Part shown: piece by piece, positions 49,944-64,000 of the stretch
How positions within the stretch are numbered: the first letter of the stretch is position 1
Layout: the number at the start of each line of letters is the position of its first letter
NCBI RefSeq assembly: GCF_032854445.1
Contig: NC_088300.1
Span: 50,027,682-50,091,681, forward strand
Reading direction: 5' to 3'
Origin: Liolophura sinensis
Lineage: Eukaryota; Mollusca; Polyplacophora; Chitonida; Chitonidae
DNA length: 64,000 nucleotides
Program-made: the position numbers and the translations under genes
Notes under the pieces: model-generated
Database searches by the model: none
What the model was told of the DNA's origin: nothing
The model's input: only the letters and a program-made list of their open reading frames with translations

Positions 49944-50737
49944 CGCACAAATCTAACTTGTCTGACCTGTCAACAGACAGTACATTGGTACAGAAATCAA
50001 AATACTGTTTAGAAGCCCCTTTGTGTCTGTATGTACATTACCCTCAGGCACGTGTGACAGAACTTTACGCTGACAAAGAACTGAAAAGGACGTTCTGTAG
50101 ACTTCCGGGCTGGGTCGTACATTCTGCCATTAGTCATCTCAGCAACTGTATACAAAGGGACTTTGGTAACGCCCTGCGGCGTTAGAAGTGCACATCTATT
50201 TAATTGCAAAAGCCTGTACACGACTGTCTGCGGGGAAAGCCTGACTGCATAATGTATGAAAACTGTTGTATGGACGACTTAACTGAGAACACTGATGTAA
50301 ACACCAGCGGTTTCCCATGCAATATAAGCAGGTCCCGGTATATAGTTAGTCAGAGATTTTTTTGTTGATACGAACTTTGAGATGCTATTACACGTTTACA
50401 TGACAGTCCCCATTTATACATAGTTTACTCTTATATTTCCACATATGCATGCAAAACGCTGCACTTCTACACGTAAAATCAGATCATTTTCACACCAATA
50501 ACACACATCATCTAAAATGATTGTTATCAAATATTATCTTCAAAACAAACCAAATATTAATATTTTATTACATCAGTTCTCGTATAGCTCCTTCACACTT
50601 AACTAGAATGAAATTTATACATACATACATGTAAACCCTAGGGTTTAATTACATTTTCAACAAACGTACATTTCAGTTGTCTTTTGACAGTCTGTTTTAA
50701 CGAAACACCTCGTCAACTATTATGTCAACAGTCGCGT

Positions 50738-50816
50738 TCGTGGCCGAGGTGATTAGCGTGCCAGCGCGACGCAATGACCCACAGGCCTCTCACCAGTAGG
50801 GTCTGGTGAGAGGCCT
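50738..50816 (+). mobile_element. SINE family 1 head with a snap-back inverted repeat
   Basis: GTGGCCGAGGTGATTAGCGT and GCAATGACCCACAGGCC form the tRNA-like head. AGGCCTCTCACCAG (50783-50796) is then followed, after the loop TAGGGT, by its exact reverse complement (50803-50816). The rest of the SINE is missing. Confidence 0.75.
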
Positions 50817-51370
50817 AAGTAAAATGCAAAAACTTTTAATCTGGTAAAACTGTGTACACAAATCCAAAGAATTTTTTTCCACAGTCCAGGATTTGAATGT
50901 GTCGACAGGAAGTTATTTTCTTTTGGTAAAGGCTAATCCGTGAAAATTACACATGGTTTGCGCTTTTAACGTGAAACATTTTGTTCATAAAGTAGATATT
51001 GTACTATATATGGCAGACTGACGGTGACATTGATGATGTAATGTTGCTGCTGTTTGCATATTAAAAGGCCAAATGCACTTTACACGTACATAACATAATT
51101 CTTATATGGCTAAATCGCTGCCCATGTTTTATAATCTGACCGCATATTAATAAATAACCGACTTCTTTTATATAAAATGGCGACTGAGAAATCTTTCCCC
51201 CTGTGTCACTGCAATCACTGTCAATCTCCGCTTTTACAGTCTCCTACATATTCCAAATAAAGTAACGCTTGGTTAGTCGAGTGAGGCCGAATTCTGCCTG
51301 GAGCGCAGGAGTCCACGTGATTCATCCCGCGCGGCTCAACCGTCACATGTACCTGACGACATCGTCTCCC

Positions 51371-51428
51371 ATTGGTTGAATCCGGGATTGTCTTCATCGG
51401 TCACACGATGTTATAGATATATATATAC
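51371..51428 (+). promoter_or_regulatory. Core promoter of alpha-tubulin copy 3
   Basis: An inverted CCAAT box (ATTGG, 51371-51375) lies about 45 nt upstream of a TATA-like run (TATATATAC near 51419-51427). The start codon is about 120 nt further on, so the 5' untranslated region would be roughly 90 nt. The flanking sequence is more GC-rich than the surroundings. Confidence 0.6.
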
Positions 51429-51545
51429 GCTAGCCCCACCTGCCCGCCATTAGCGTCTCCGATCCTCGCTACAGACTCATCGCCGTCTCTCAGTGAGGCT
51501 TAATTAGCTAACATCTCTACGTACCGCCAAGCCTGAACAACAATC

Positions 51546-55173
<3,628 letters not shown>

Positions 55174-55218
55174 ACATCGAACTTCCTGACGCATTGACGA
55201 ACAAAGTCACTGGCACAG

Positions 55219-55224
55219 AATAAA
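55219..55224 (+). terminator. Poly(A) signal of alpha-tubulin copy 3
   Basis: AATAAA 46 nt after the stop codon. Confidence 0.75.
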
Positions 55225-55334
55225 AAAATATGTAGTAAAAGTACTTTTTATTCTGTGTTCTTTTTCTTTGAACCTGTTTAAATTTTGGATCTCTCTATTT
55301 TCATTAGCACACGTCTGCATTGCTCAGGCTGATT

Positions 55335-55405
55335 GTCTCTGTGGCTCAGATAGGCAAAGCGCTGTCTCACTGCGACTGCCCCACCCTTGACGAATCCAGC
55401 TACGG
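55335..55405 (+). mobile_element. tRNA-like sequence, probable SINE relic
   Basis: GTGGCTCAGATAGGCAAAGC resembles a tRNA A box and TTGACGAATCC a weak B box. No cloverleaf could be supported. Confidence 0.35.
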
Positions 55406-55621
55406 TAGGAGATTTGTCAAGCGGCTGGTTTACTCCAGAGACTACGCGTTTATCCAGCTACAAAAATAACCGCCGTCATCTTTATATGTGAAAAAGTATC
55501 TCGAACGGCATTAAGTACTGATCCAAGTGCTATTGCGTTCACTGAAAGAGTTCCGCCCCAGTGTGCAACCATTATCACGGTAAGTAAGTACTCTAATTTT
55601 GGCGGACGAAGCTTCACTAAA

Positions 55622-56104
55622 ATGTTCCACTCACAAAATTGGCATAATAGGAAGCATTTATCAGTTTTCATCTACTACAATTATAACCTCCCACAAGACG
55701 AATTTTTATCCGCAATAACTTCTAAGTTCTACATAGAATACATACAGCCGCCCTATAATTGGGGGACCAGTTACGTGGAAAATTCTGAAATTGTTAAGGG
55801 CTACTTTAAAGACGCAATATATTCTGTCATATCACTACATTTTCGCTTAACCGTAGCAAGTCTGACAAAATGGCAACCTGTTTATAATCCTGATTCACTG
55901 AAGACAGCCGTCGCATATAATATTGACTCCAGTCAAACAACTGTTTATCTTATATGCCGTTTTGAACGTCTTGGGTATGACTCTGCCTTGAGCCCTGGAT
56001 ACAAGACAGCCTGGGAAATTAGTCTTTTGCAGACCAATATATATACTGTGCGAAATGGGCAAGAATTTCGATGGTTGAAGAAGTTAATATCTTTCGATCT
56101 TTGA
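55622..56104 (+). CDS. Unrecognised 160-codon open reading frame
   Basis: An uninterrupted frame from ATG to TGA in AT-rich DNA, about 450 bp after alpha-tubulin copy 3 on the same strand. It is rich in aromatic residues (Y, F, W). I see no signal peptide, membrane segment or known motif. A frame of this length is uncommon by chance at this base composition, but no other evidence supports a gene. Confidence 0.25.
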   Translation: MFHSQNWHNRKHLSVFIYYNYNLPQDEFLSAITSKFYIEYIQPPYNWGTSYVENSEIVKGYFKDAIYSVISLHFRLTVASLTKWQPVYNPDSLKTAVAYNIDSSQTTVYLICRFERLGYDSALSPGYKTAWEISLLQTNIYTVRNGQEFRWLKKLISFDL

Positions 56105-58620
56105 CTGAAGAATTTTCACTATTTTTATCCTTTCCCGAGAAGAAAATTTCTGTTTGTACACGTTGAAAAATTTTCTACTTTTTCATGATAATAGTAAACG
56201 GTGGCAGTGTCTCATTGGTGCGAACTGAACGTTAGAGCCAACAATTAGTCTAGGCACAAATTTATTAACATGACATTTGAAAGTATAGCGTAAAGAGAAC
56301 ATAAGTTCAAATTTTCTTCGTATCGGGATAGCGCACAAACCGCGTTCCCACCACAGTGTAGGCAGTGGCAGACAGTACTAAAGCTTTCAGCTTGAATTGA
56401 ATTATTATGAATTAGCACAACACGCCAAGCTTGGGGATGACCAGCTCATGTCAGTGTTACTACGCATTTATGGCACTCAGAGTTATCTCCCTTGCGCCAA
56501 GGGACAGAGCAGGGCGGCAGTTCTGGATGCATTTTGGATGCACTCTGCTGGCACATTTTTGTATAGGGGCCTAGTTCACTGAAAGTGAAAAAAAAAAGAA
56601 CACTCGAGAACAAGCGAGTGAAAGTGTCATATTATCAGAACACTGTCTTTATATTGGCTGGAAACAAGGGCCGAAAAGATTGAAGGTGTGGAAATCTCGC
56701 AGATTCACTCATTCTGCAATATATGAACCACCCTATTTATTACACGGCCATCTTGTTTGCCCATATAAGGAGTTGTATCATGTACTCAGTAATTTCAGAT
56801 TTTATAGAGCATGATCCCGCATTTACTTGATCAGATCCGGACACAAAGACAGCTTATTTGTTTAGCATTTACTCTTTTGCATTTCCTTGATTTCTTTTTT
56901 TATTCATCATACATTCCTGCCATCAAAATCGTGTGGAAAATCCGACAAAGATGGCCATCACAAAACATCACAGGTGTATAGCGATGTCTCGATCTGGACA
57001 GGGATCATAAATAAGATCCACTGTCCAGAACTGTGGTTGAAAAATGTTTATTTATTTTACCCTAATGTCAATGTTTCTGTTTTTTTGGCTAGTAATTTAT
57101 CTGTTTATTATGTTCTAAAAATATAATTAATAGGCTCGAGTATGTATAATTATGTACTTTTTTCAATTTCCATTTTAAATATGGGATAAACAAAATCTTC
57201 GACTCGTGACCCTGTATAGTATCAAATTTATTTAACTCGAGTACAGTTTCATTTGTTACTATGTCACTTAACTAATCGTGAGCAAGGCGTTGGAACTATT
57301 TGAAAACAATATACCACATCCATCCATTTACTGAGACTTACTTATAGAATTTTGCCAAATTTTCCCAATAGTATGAATGAATCACATCAGTCTTATATTG
57401 CCTTGGATGTGAACACATTACTAGTTCATTTGCCTGTGTGACATTATTGTGTAAAAATACGCCCAAGTGACCGGGTTTTCTTTGCTGCGCCATCTTAATA
57501 CGATACATCGATATTCAATGCAAAGTCTGCACCATAGTCCGCTGTTAAGAAGCTTCCAAATGTCGACATTACATTAAACCAAACACTTTAATACATACAT
57601 AACTGGCTTAATCATGATGAAGACATTGCATCCAAATTTTAGTACATTGCCAGAAATGAAATCTGTTTAATATCTCAACATGACAATTCATACAGGGTTA
57701 TCTAATTATATGAATAATTCAATACATTTGGGTTATTAATCCTTCAAGCAAAAAACTCAGTTGTGAACCGTGTCTAAAACATATGTCTGCAACACGTGTC
57801 GCCAAATGCCAGTTAGAATCAACCTAGCGGGTTCGCCTTGAGGCGTTTGTATAATGGCTTGATATATAGGCATCACTTTTCCCCTTGGTAAGCCCTACCA
57901 TATTCTGTTATCAGGCCTTACCTTGAAGGTTATGTAAAGTATGTCGGATATGAACTGAAAAATAAAACAAACAATCAATCATTCAATCAATTAATCTGTG
58001 GAGTAAATATTATTGATATATAGTGGTATTTTAACTAAACACAACAGTTTCACTTACACCTGTAAACAAATTACAAACATTAATGGTTTAATGGAGATAA
58101 CGGGTGTATGCATACACCACGACTGTACGAAATATCTTTCGGTTGGACAAGCTGTCTCCAGCGCTGAAACGTTCATAATTTGCCGGGTATGTTCAAGAAC
58201 GATAGTAAGTGAATTGTTAATTGTTGGTGTTAATTGGTCTTGAGGAGTAAAACGGAAAAATGACAAACGGCTTCTTTCATGAATATAGCTTTTCCTGACA
58301 AAAAGCAGAGCTACAAATATAAATGGAATGAATGAAAACACTTTGTTATAATTATGGAACCCATAACACTTCATTTATATGGTAAACATTTTTCTGACTT
58401 TTTTTAGTTTCTAGAAGCCGGTTTCTCTCGTCGATACAATGTCGATAATACGTCCAAGGAAGGATATCACGGCAAACATTTCACACACTGAATAATTACA
58501 ATACATGCTGACACATTCGTGAGATTATTTAATGTCAAATTACAATGGAGACCTCTATATATATATTTACATGAGCCATCTTTCATGCAGCGGCATATAT
58601 CTTGTTTTCGAAAACCTTGG
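56105..58620. other. Intergenic, nothing recognised
   Basis: AT-rich with short open frames lacking domain signatures. Confidence 0.4.
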
Positions 58621-58624
58621 TGTT

Positions 58625-58722
58625 ATTTTTATTTATTTGATTGGTGTTTTACTCCGTACTCAAGAATATTTCACTTACACGACAGAGACCAACATTATCT
58701 TGGCTGGGGAAGGGAGGGTAAA
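58625..58722 (-). mobile_element. SINE family 1, tail fragment
   Basis: TATTTGATTGGTGTTTTACT followed by CGTACTCAAGAATATTTCAC; truncated soon after. Confidence 0.85.
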
Positions 58723-58734
58723 TAGAACCTTCAT

Positions 58735-58737
58735 GTT

Positions 58738-58784
<47 letters not shown>

Positions 58785-58871
58785 TTTGATTGGTGTTTGA
58801 CGCCGTACTCAAGAATATTTCACTTATACCACGGTGGCCAGCATTATGGTGGGTGGAAACCGGGTAGAGCA
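58735..58871 (-). mobile_element. SINE family 1, truncated copy with a long (TTTA)n tail
   Basis: About 13 TTTA units lead into GATTGGTGTTTGACGCCGTA, TACCACGGTGGCCAGCATTA and GGAAACCGGGTAGAGC. It lies directly beside the previous fragment, in the same orientation. Confidence 0.9.
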
Positions 58872-59094
58872 ATAGAGGTTATGATAACAGTAGAATCTGA
58901 CTTTACAGAAATTGTTTATCTTAAATGTCAATTTTGCTTTGGATCTTTTCAGCACCTTAGTTATCACCACTGGTGTAATCTTTTGTCGATAATCGTAACT
59001 TGGAAGGAAACGCCACAGGGTCCCTGCCTTCTGGTTCAGAAACTATGGGTTTTCAAAACAAGCTTCTCGTCTTTGATTGTAAAAAAAAAAACCA

Positions 59095-59706
59095 AACAGA
59101 ATGTGTGGAGAAAACTCGGGTAGCTTTCATCAAAGTGAACAGCAGCCAGCACTACCATCACCTCGATAATACAGCGTTACGGTCTTAATCGGAACCTGAC
59201 GTTTGCATTGTCTCGAAAATCAGGCCTTTACCATATCGGGCTTTTTGAAACGTTTGACCCTGCGAATGTGAGGCAGCTGGTCAAAGGGAAGGGCATACGA
59301 AGCTCTCTGCCAACACATCGTCTACAACAGGAAAGCTATTCGGAAATATCTTCAAAGAGACATGAGGATTATCGCCCGCAGTTCGCGAACCTTTTGCTAG
59401 GTTTGTGTCTGCCTTTCACTTTTTCTAGAGGTGACAGCTAACCTGTCCGATGACCCAAAGATTGTCATTAGCGAATTTTTGACGCATCCTGAGTATTACG
59501 AACCAGACCGTTTCAATGAAGCCCAGTATTCCAACAGTGCCCATATTCAGCAGCTGGACGACGACATATCACTAGTTCTGATTGTTGAATACTCTGATCA
59601 GTCTTTGGTACTTCTCAAACAAATCATGTGCTGGCCTACTAAAGATATTTTGTATCATGTTCGTAATAAAGGCCTTGACAAGCCTCAACTTCCAGAAGAT
59701 CTTTAA
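59095..59706 (+). pseudogene. Degenerate galactose-3-O-sulfotransferase-like (GAL3ST) sequence
   Basis: Three pieces match this Golgi sulfotransferase family in order. CVEKTRVAFIKV (from about 59102) corresponds to the PAPS-binding entry segment. RNLTFALSRK (near 59200) corresponds to the NLTFALP region. Near the C-terminus, HIQQLDDDISLVLIVEYSDQ and SLVLLKQIMCWPTKDILYHV correspond to the very conserved EYFDESLVLLKRLLCW-DILYFK block. The pieces lie in different frames, with shifts near 59.18 and 59.43 kb. The 5'-PSB lysine region reads VNSSQ where the family has THKAAS. A stop follows at 59704-59706, well short of the usual C-terminal region. Working relatives transfer sulfate to galactose of glycolipids or glycans. 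A decayed gene is most likely; sequence error alone would not explain the changed binding segment. Confidence 0.6.
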
Positions 59707-59709
59707 AAA

Positions 59710-60455
59710 GCTCACAGGAAAATGACTTCGGTGGAATACTAAATTTATTGTTATTTTCAGAAAAAGATTACCGCACTGTACTTCGAGAGGAAGGATAATT
59801 TGAAGAAGTACAAACGTTTAAAGCTACGCTTCATAAAGCTACAATTTTCTGTTCACCACAAAGTAAACAACTCGTGATACAGCTTACTAAGTTTGATAGT
59901 TTGTTCAACTTTACTCGAACGGATTGTCATTTCTTGGAACTGGAAGAAAGAGTGTTTGTGACATATCTTGGCAAACTTCAGGAACCATAAGTAAAAATAC
60001 ACGTCAGTCAAGATCTCAGCTAGGTTAAGCCCATTTCACACGGTTCGTTCTGTTGTAACGATTTACACCAATCATAACGCAGTTTGAAATGAATATTATT
60101 ATTCCTAATAGATAGATTCTTGGTTTTCAGTGGTGGATACACTGTCCGCAAAACATGATGTACAACGAAGGTGCGCCCATGCAAAACAACATCCCGTTCA
60201 CAAGGTCCCCACATTCACGAGGCAATAGTCGGTCAATAACGGTCTTGTCAACTTTAAACAGAGGAGAATATTCGTACTTTTCCGTCACACCTACATAACA
60301 CAACTTTACTGCATTTGAAAAATGCATAAATCCCTATACAAAACTGGCTTTATTCCAATTCACTTAACTGTGAACTTTCTAATCCTCAGACGCAAAATCA
60401 TATTGGTCAACAATGAGAACTGTTCTGGGGGCTAAAGCTAAACCTCCACTACCTC
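59710..60455. other. Intergenic, nothing recognised
   Basis: Sequence following the sulfotransferase relic. No clear continuation of the family is seen. Confidence 0.4.
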
Positions 60456-60458
60456 CAT

Positions 60459-60594
60459 GTCTTCCAGCAACCTGCGGATGGTCGTGGGTTTCCCCCGGGC
60501 TCTGTCCGGTTTCCGTCCTCTATAATACTGGCTGCCGTCGTATAAGTGAAATATTCTTGAGTACGGCGTAAGACACCAATCAAATAAATATAAA
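60459..60594 (+). mobile_element. SINE family 1, body and tail
   Basis: CCAGCAACCTGCGGATGGTC, TTTCCCCCGGGCTCTGTCCG, GCTGCCGTCGTATAAGTGAA and GTAAGACACCAATCAAATAA give a well-kept 3' half. Confidence 0.9.
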
Positions 60595-60772
60595 ACTAAA
60601 TCATCTGCCGTAAATTTCCTTTCTGCTTTGTAGACAAGTAATTCACAACTCGTTGAACATCACTGCTCTCGAGCTGACTACTCCTGATATCCCATTACGT
60701 TACACATAAGCTTTTGGCGGGATACTTTTTGTTTTCTTCTCTTGTGTACCACTGATGTCGTACAGATTTTAG

Positions 60773-60931
60773 CCGGGGCTTCCGTGGCTAAGTTGCTGCT
60801 TGCGCAGCATCATGACCCAAATGCCTCTCACCAAAGCGGTCGCTGTGAGTTCAAGTCCAGCTCATGCTGGCTCCTTTCCTGCTGTACGTGGGAAGGTATG
60901 TACGCAATATTCTTGAGAATAGATAAATAAA
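60773..60931 (+). mobile_element. SINE family 1 with internal deletion and target-site duplication
   Basis: The tRNA-like head (GGGGCTTCCGTGGCTAAG, B-box GAGTTCAAGTCCAGC) and the first half of the body join directly to the end of the tail (ATATTCTTGAGAATAGATAA), skipping the middle. It is flanked by the 12-bp duplication TACAGATTTTAG at 60761-60772 and 60932-60943. Confidence 0.9.
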
Positions 60932-60943
60932 TACAGATTTTAG

Positions 60944-61299
60944 GGTTAACGTCAAATCATGTTTAACTAAACTTTTCAGTTGAACAAGGCAAGTACAAAG
61001 AAGGCAGCAGGGCCATGAGTTGTTTATGCTTGCAGACCAGACATATACTGTGGTTACAACTTGAGAAGGCCATAGGGGTAAAGATGAGGGATAAACTCCT
61101 ACTAGATGGCTCTTGACATGGACTTGTCTAGATTCTGGCGGTCAACCTTCAGCAGCCGTTTAATCAAGGGCTGGGCAAGGACGGTATCAGTGCTTACTTA
61201 TCGTCAAACCTTTGACGTAGAGTCGCAGAACTAGAACTTTAAATAATGTAGTTTATTTGAAAAGGCCACGAGTTACATCTACCCTTTGGCGTGTCGTGC
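60944..61299. other. Intergenic, nothing recognised
   Basis: Short spacer between SINE copies. Confidence 0.4.
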
Positions 61300-61396
61300 A
61301 GGACTAACCAGGTTTCTTCCAATCACAACCTAGACGACCGTCGTTTATGTGAAATATTGACCGTTACGGCTTAAAACACCAATCGAATAAATATAA
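61300..61396 (+). mobile_element. SINE family 1, diverged 3' part
   Basis: CGACCGTCGTTTATGTGAAA followed by GGCTTAAAACACCAATCGAA and an AATAAAT tail. Confidence 0.7.
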
Positions 61397-61760
61397 AATA
61401 TATCAGTTCTGTGTGACCGAAAATGAAACATTTCTCAGGCACATGTTTTAGTTTTGGTTGTCAACGTGGGGATAATATGGCTGCTCTTTCCGGTGTCAAG
61501 TTTGGGAGGGGTCAGATCCGTTATATTATCTTGGTCATGATTTAGTGACGCAGCACCATAACGTTAAAGGTAACATTAAAACCCGATTATGGCGCCTTTA
61601 AACCTGTATGGTGTAACTGCGTATGACAGAGTATGCTAACTGACTGTGACGGCTTCCTGTCCACATTCAAGTCAAACTCTAAAATACCAAACCACAAAAA
61701 TTGCTTTATGAAGGTATTCTATAAACCATCCAGTCACTAATTATTCGGAATAAATTCGAA

Positions 61761-61940
61761 GTCTCTCACCAATTCGGTTGCTTTGAGTTCAAGCCAAGCC
61801 AGTGCTGGCTACCTCTTCGACCATACGTGGGAAGGTCTGACAGCAACCTGCTGATGGCCATGGGTTTCCCCCGGGCGTCGTCGCTAAAGTGAAATATTCT
61901 TGAGTACGACATAAAACACCACCCAAATAATTAAATAAAC
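61761..61940 (+). mobile_element. SINE family 1, lacking the outer head
   Basis: CTCTCACCAATTCGGTTGCT, GAGTTCAAGCCAAGCCAGTG (B-box region), CAACCTGCTGATGGCCATGG and ATAAAACACCACCCAAATAA are in order, with a small deletion in the body. Confidence 0.85.
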
Positions 61941-62000
61941 GAATTGCACGAGGAAATTATAGAATTAAGAAAATCATATCTTAAGGGAATTTATGTGTTT

Positions 62001-62006
62001 TTTATT
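62001..62006 (-). terminator. Possible poly(A) signal of the CDC25 gene
   Basis: AATAAA on the minus strand, about 280 nt beyond the stop codon. Confidence 0.4.
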
Positions 62007-62282
62007 ACAACAATATATGTAAAACTACATACAGATATAGGCTTTCGTTCCGTGTGTCAGCCTCTCAATAAATAAATATACATGCAAATTGGGCTTTGTA
62101 TATTATAAGCAACATTGTCAGTAAAATTTGTTGGAGACGATAGCAGTCCTCAGCGGTTCAAGTCTCAATCAAGCACTGTCGATGTATAACAAGTGTTCAT
62201 CGCCAAAAACAACAACAAACAACAGAACACGCGTTTGCACGTGGATAGCTGAGCACTTCTTGATGTAGCAGCGGAATTGGAT

Positions 62283-63441
62283 TCAGAACAAGGTGAAGCG
62301 GCTTTTCTTCTCCCCGGGCCAGGATTTCCACTTGGCTCGGAATGTCCTCAGATCATCCTTGTAGTCAGCGTGTAGCATAGGCACATACGTCTGCGGGCAG
62401 CACAGCTCCTATACAAACAGACAGTTAACGTGGCATAAGCAAAAGGTTTCTTTGTCCATAGCAAAGCCATAGGCCAATGAAGAGCCAGGTATACGATATC
62501 AAAGCATAAACTGTGACAAATTGCAGAAAAGAACAAAACCAGTATGCCGATTTGATCAACTTCTTCTGGAAGTTTTAAGTGAACACACAGGTTTAACTGA
62601 CTTTAAAATGCAGTTTAGCTCTGCAGGGTATTCGTGTAAAACAGGTAATGCAATACATCACCTAAAACTACATGCAGTTATACCTTTTGTGTCTCATAAA
62701 AGTTCTTGTAGCCGCCATGCAATAGGTAGACCTCTGGGTAGTGGAGATGTGGGTAACAGTCCTTATTCACATCGCGGTCCATGCTCCGTAAAAAACGGGA
62801 CCTGTCAAAACAAGAAAACGGTTTCAATATCAATTTTACATATCATCTGGCTTGCTGGTTTTCGTGAAAAGTTTTGCAGAATTTTAATGGAAAGAAATAA
62901 TATTAAATCGAGAAGGAGTTTTTGCTTACAATTTCGGTGCCCTTTCAGAGGAAAACTCGCAGTGGAAGATAAGAATGGTCCTCTTCTCGCTATTTGTGGA
63001 GTTCATAGGCGACTTCAGTAAGTTTTCCATGATACTGTCCTTGGTGAAGCAGTTGACCGCCCCCTGTGAATAAACATGGAATGAAAAATCTGTTTAATTT
63101 GCTCACACAAGATGAAAGCAATAACAGAAAGAAATAATGTCTGAAGAAATCCGTCTACTTTCTTTTAAAACATTTAAAATATTCCAAATTCTTTAATTCT
63201 TTCTTTTAAAACAACACACACGCTAAAGATGATTTATTTACCTGGATGTGTCCACCATTGTATTCAAATGGGTATCTGCAGTCAATGATAAGGTACTGCT
63301 GGATGACGTCACAGAATTCGTCATTGATGACACGGGCCAGCGTCTCCGGCGTAATCGATGTGAGATCTTGATGTTTTCCGGGAATCGTGGGAAGGCAGAA
63401 TGGCTTGGTGCCATCACTGATGAGCAAGGGGTCGTTGTGAA
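62283..63441 (-). CDS. CDC25 dual-specificity phosphatase, last four coding exons
   Basis: Exons are 63242-63441 (200 nt), 62930-63063 (134 nt), 62684-62801 (118 nt) and 62283-62408 (126 nt with TGA), all with GT-AG borders and matching phases, giving the C-terminal 191 residues. The rhodanese-like catalytic domain is clear: [40 protein letters not shown], the active-site loop HCEFSSER with its catalytic cysteine and arginine, then [20 protein letters not shown] and [12 protein letters not shown] in the C-terminal extension. CDC25 removes inhibitory phosphates from cyclin-dependent kinases to trigger cell-cycle transitions. The residues just after the loop read APK where I recall GPR or GPK in most relatives. 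The upstream exons with the regulatory N-terminus were not found and probably lie beyond the window. Confidence 0.95.
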
Positions 63442-64000
63442 CTGCAATGAAAATATCAACATAAAATAATACATATATTAACGTCTCAACCTTTGTGTGA
63501 AGTAGGTGTACCTGAATAAATTTAATATTCAATTGAAATGTCTACATATTCTATAAATTTTCTACCTTGCTCGACTTATTTGTGTTTTTTTTTTGTTTTC
63601 TTCACTTATCCCACGGCGATGAAATCCTGCACAAGTTCGCTTGTTGTCTTCTAAACTGACTAATGAATTACATCTATACTCTGGTCGATACGTTCGATAA
63701 GAGTATTTTGATTTGGACAGAGCGGAGAGCAGCAGGTTTGTTCCTAGAAGTATTCTAACTATATTTTCTTTGTTGTAATATGGACGTCCAACATATCAGT
63801 GTGTAGAACATGTGGTGTTAAATGTCACTAACGAAAGGCAATTTTGGTAGCGACTGTTTTACACATAGTGTAAATGAGTAGTGACTTTGCCCGGTTAACA
63901 CATTAATCTAACATTATTTCTTTTGTTCATAATTTTGAAATGAAACATTTTGCTGTCGAAGAAAGACATATAAAGCCGACTTAAAAACGACACACTGACA
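63442..64000. other. Presumed intron upstream of the CDC25 catalytic exons
   Basis: The acceptor at 63442-63444 needs a phase-1 donor further upstream on the minus strand. A GCAAG|GTAGAA site near 63570 is possible, but the sequence before it does not look coding. Confidence 0.45.

Noticed and set aside
49715-50185. 156-codon frame with a poly-lysine centre
   Set aside because: It crosses a 37-nt A run and has no domain; likely chance.

Overview
This is an AT-rich, intron-bearing animal nuclear sequence. About twenty diverged copies of a tRNA-headed SINE, with a tail containing TTTACGCCGTACTCAAGAA, are spread across it. I know SINEs of this kind mainly from molluscs, brachiopods and other lophotrochozoans, so a marine lophotrochozoan is the best guess. 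That inference rests on family recognition, not on a search. Genes are sparse and much of the window is repeat.

Layout. (1) 0-16 kb holds a small EF-hand gene on the minus strand (6.2-7.6 kb) and a decayed, intron-containing copy in inverted orientation (2.0-3.2 kb). The rest is mostly anonymous intergenic DNA with minisatellites and SINE remnants. (2) 16.4-22.7 kb is a broken Ty3/Gypsy retrotransposon with protease, reverse transcriptase, RNase H and integrase remnants. A hAT-like piece has inserted into it, and a BTB/KCTD-type (potassium-channel T1) open reading frame lies between the integrase remnant and a candidate 3' LTR. (3) 22.7-29.3 kb has no recognised gene; it holds an assembly gap, a duplicated 0.35-kb segment and two minisatellites. 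(4) 29.4-55.2 kb is an alpha-tubulin cluster: copies 1 and 2 on the minus strand and copy 3 on the plus strand, each with an intron just after the start codon (tentative for copy 1) and a second intron at the same position. Between copies 1 and 2 is a 4-kb satellite of a 14-nt unit with a higher-order period of about 1 kb. (5) 55-64 kb holds an unassigned 160-codon reading frame, a degenerate galactose-3-O-sulfotransferase-like gene, several SINEs and the last four coding exons of a CDC25 phosphatase on the minus strand.

How the genes relate. The three tubulins encode near-identical 451-residue proteins that differ mainly in their acidic C-terminal tails, as expected of tubulin isotypes. Copy 2 carries two single-base insertions in an otherwise conserved frame, which look more like assembly error or very recent damage than long decay. 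CDC25 activates cyclin-dependent kinases at cell-cycle transitions, but its closeness to tubulin is probably chance. I see no operon-like or defence-like system. The items most worth a second look are the KCTD-type reading frame beside the Gypsy fossil and the organised 14-nt satellite inside the tubulin cluster.
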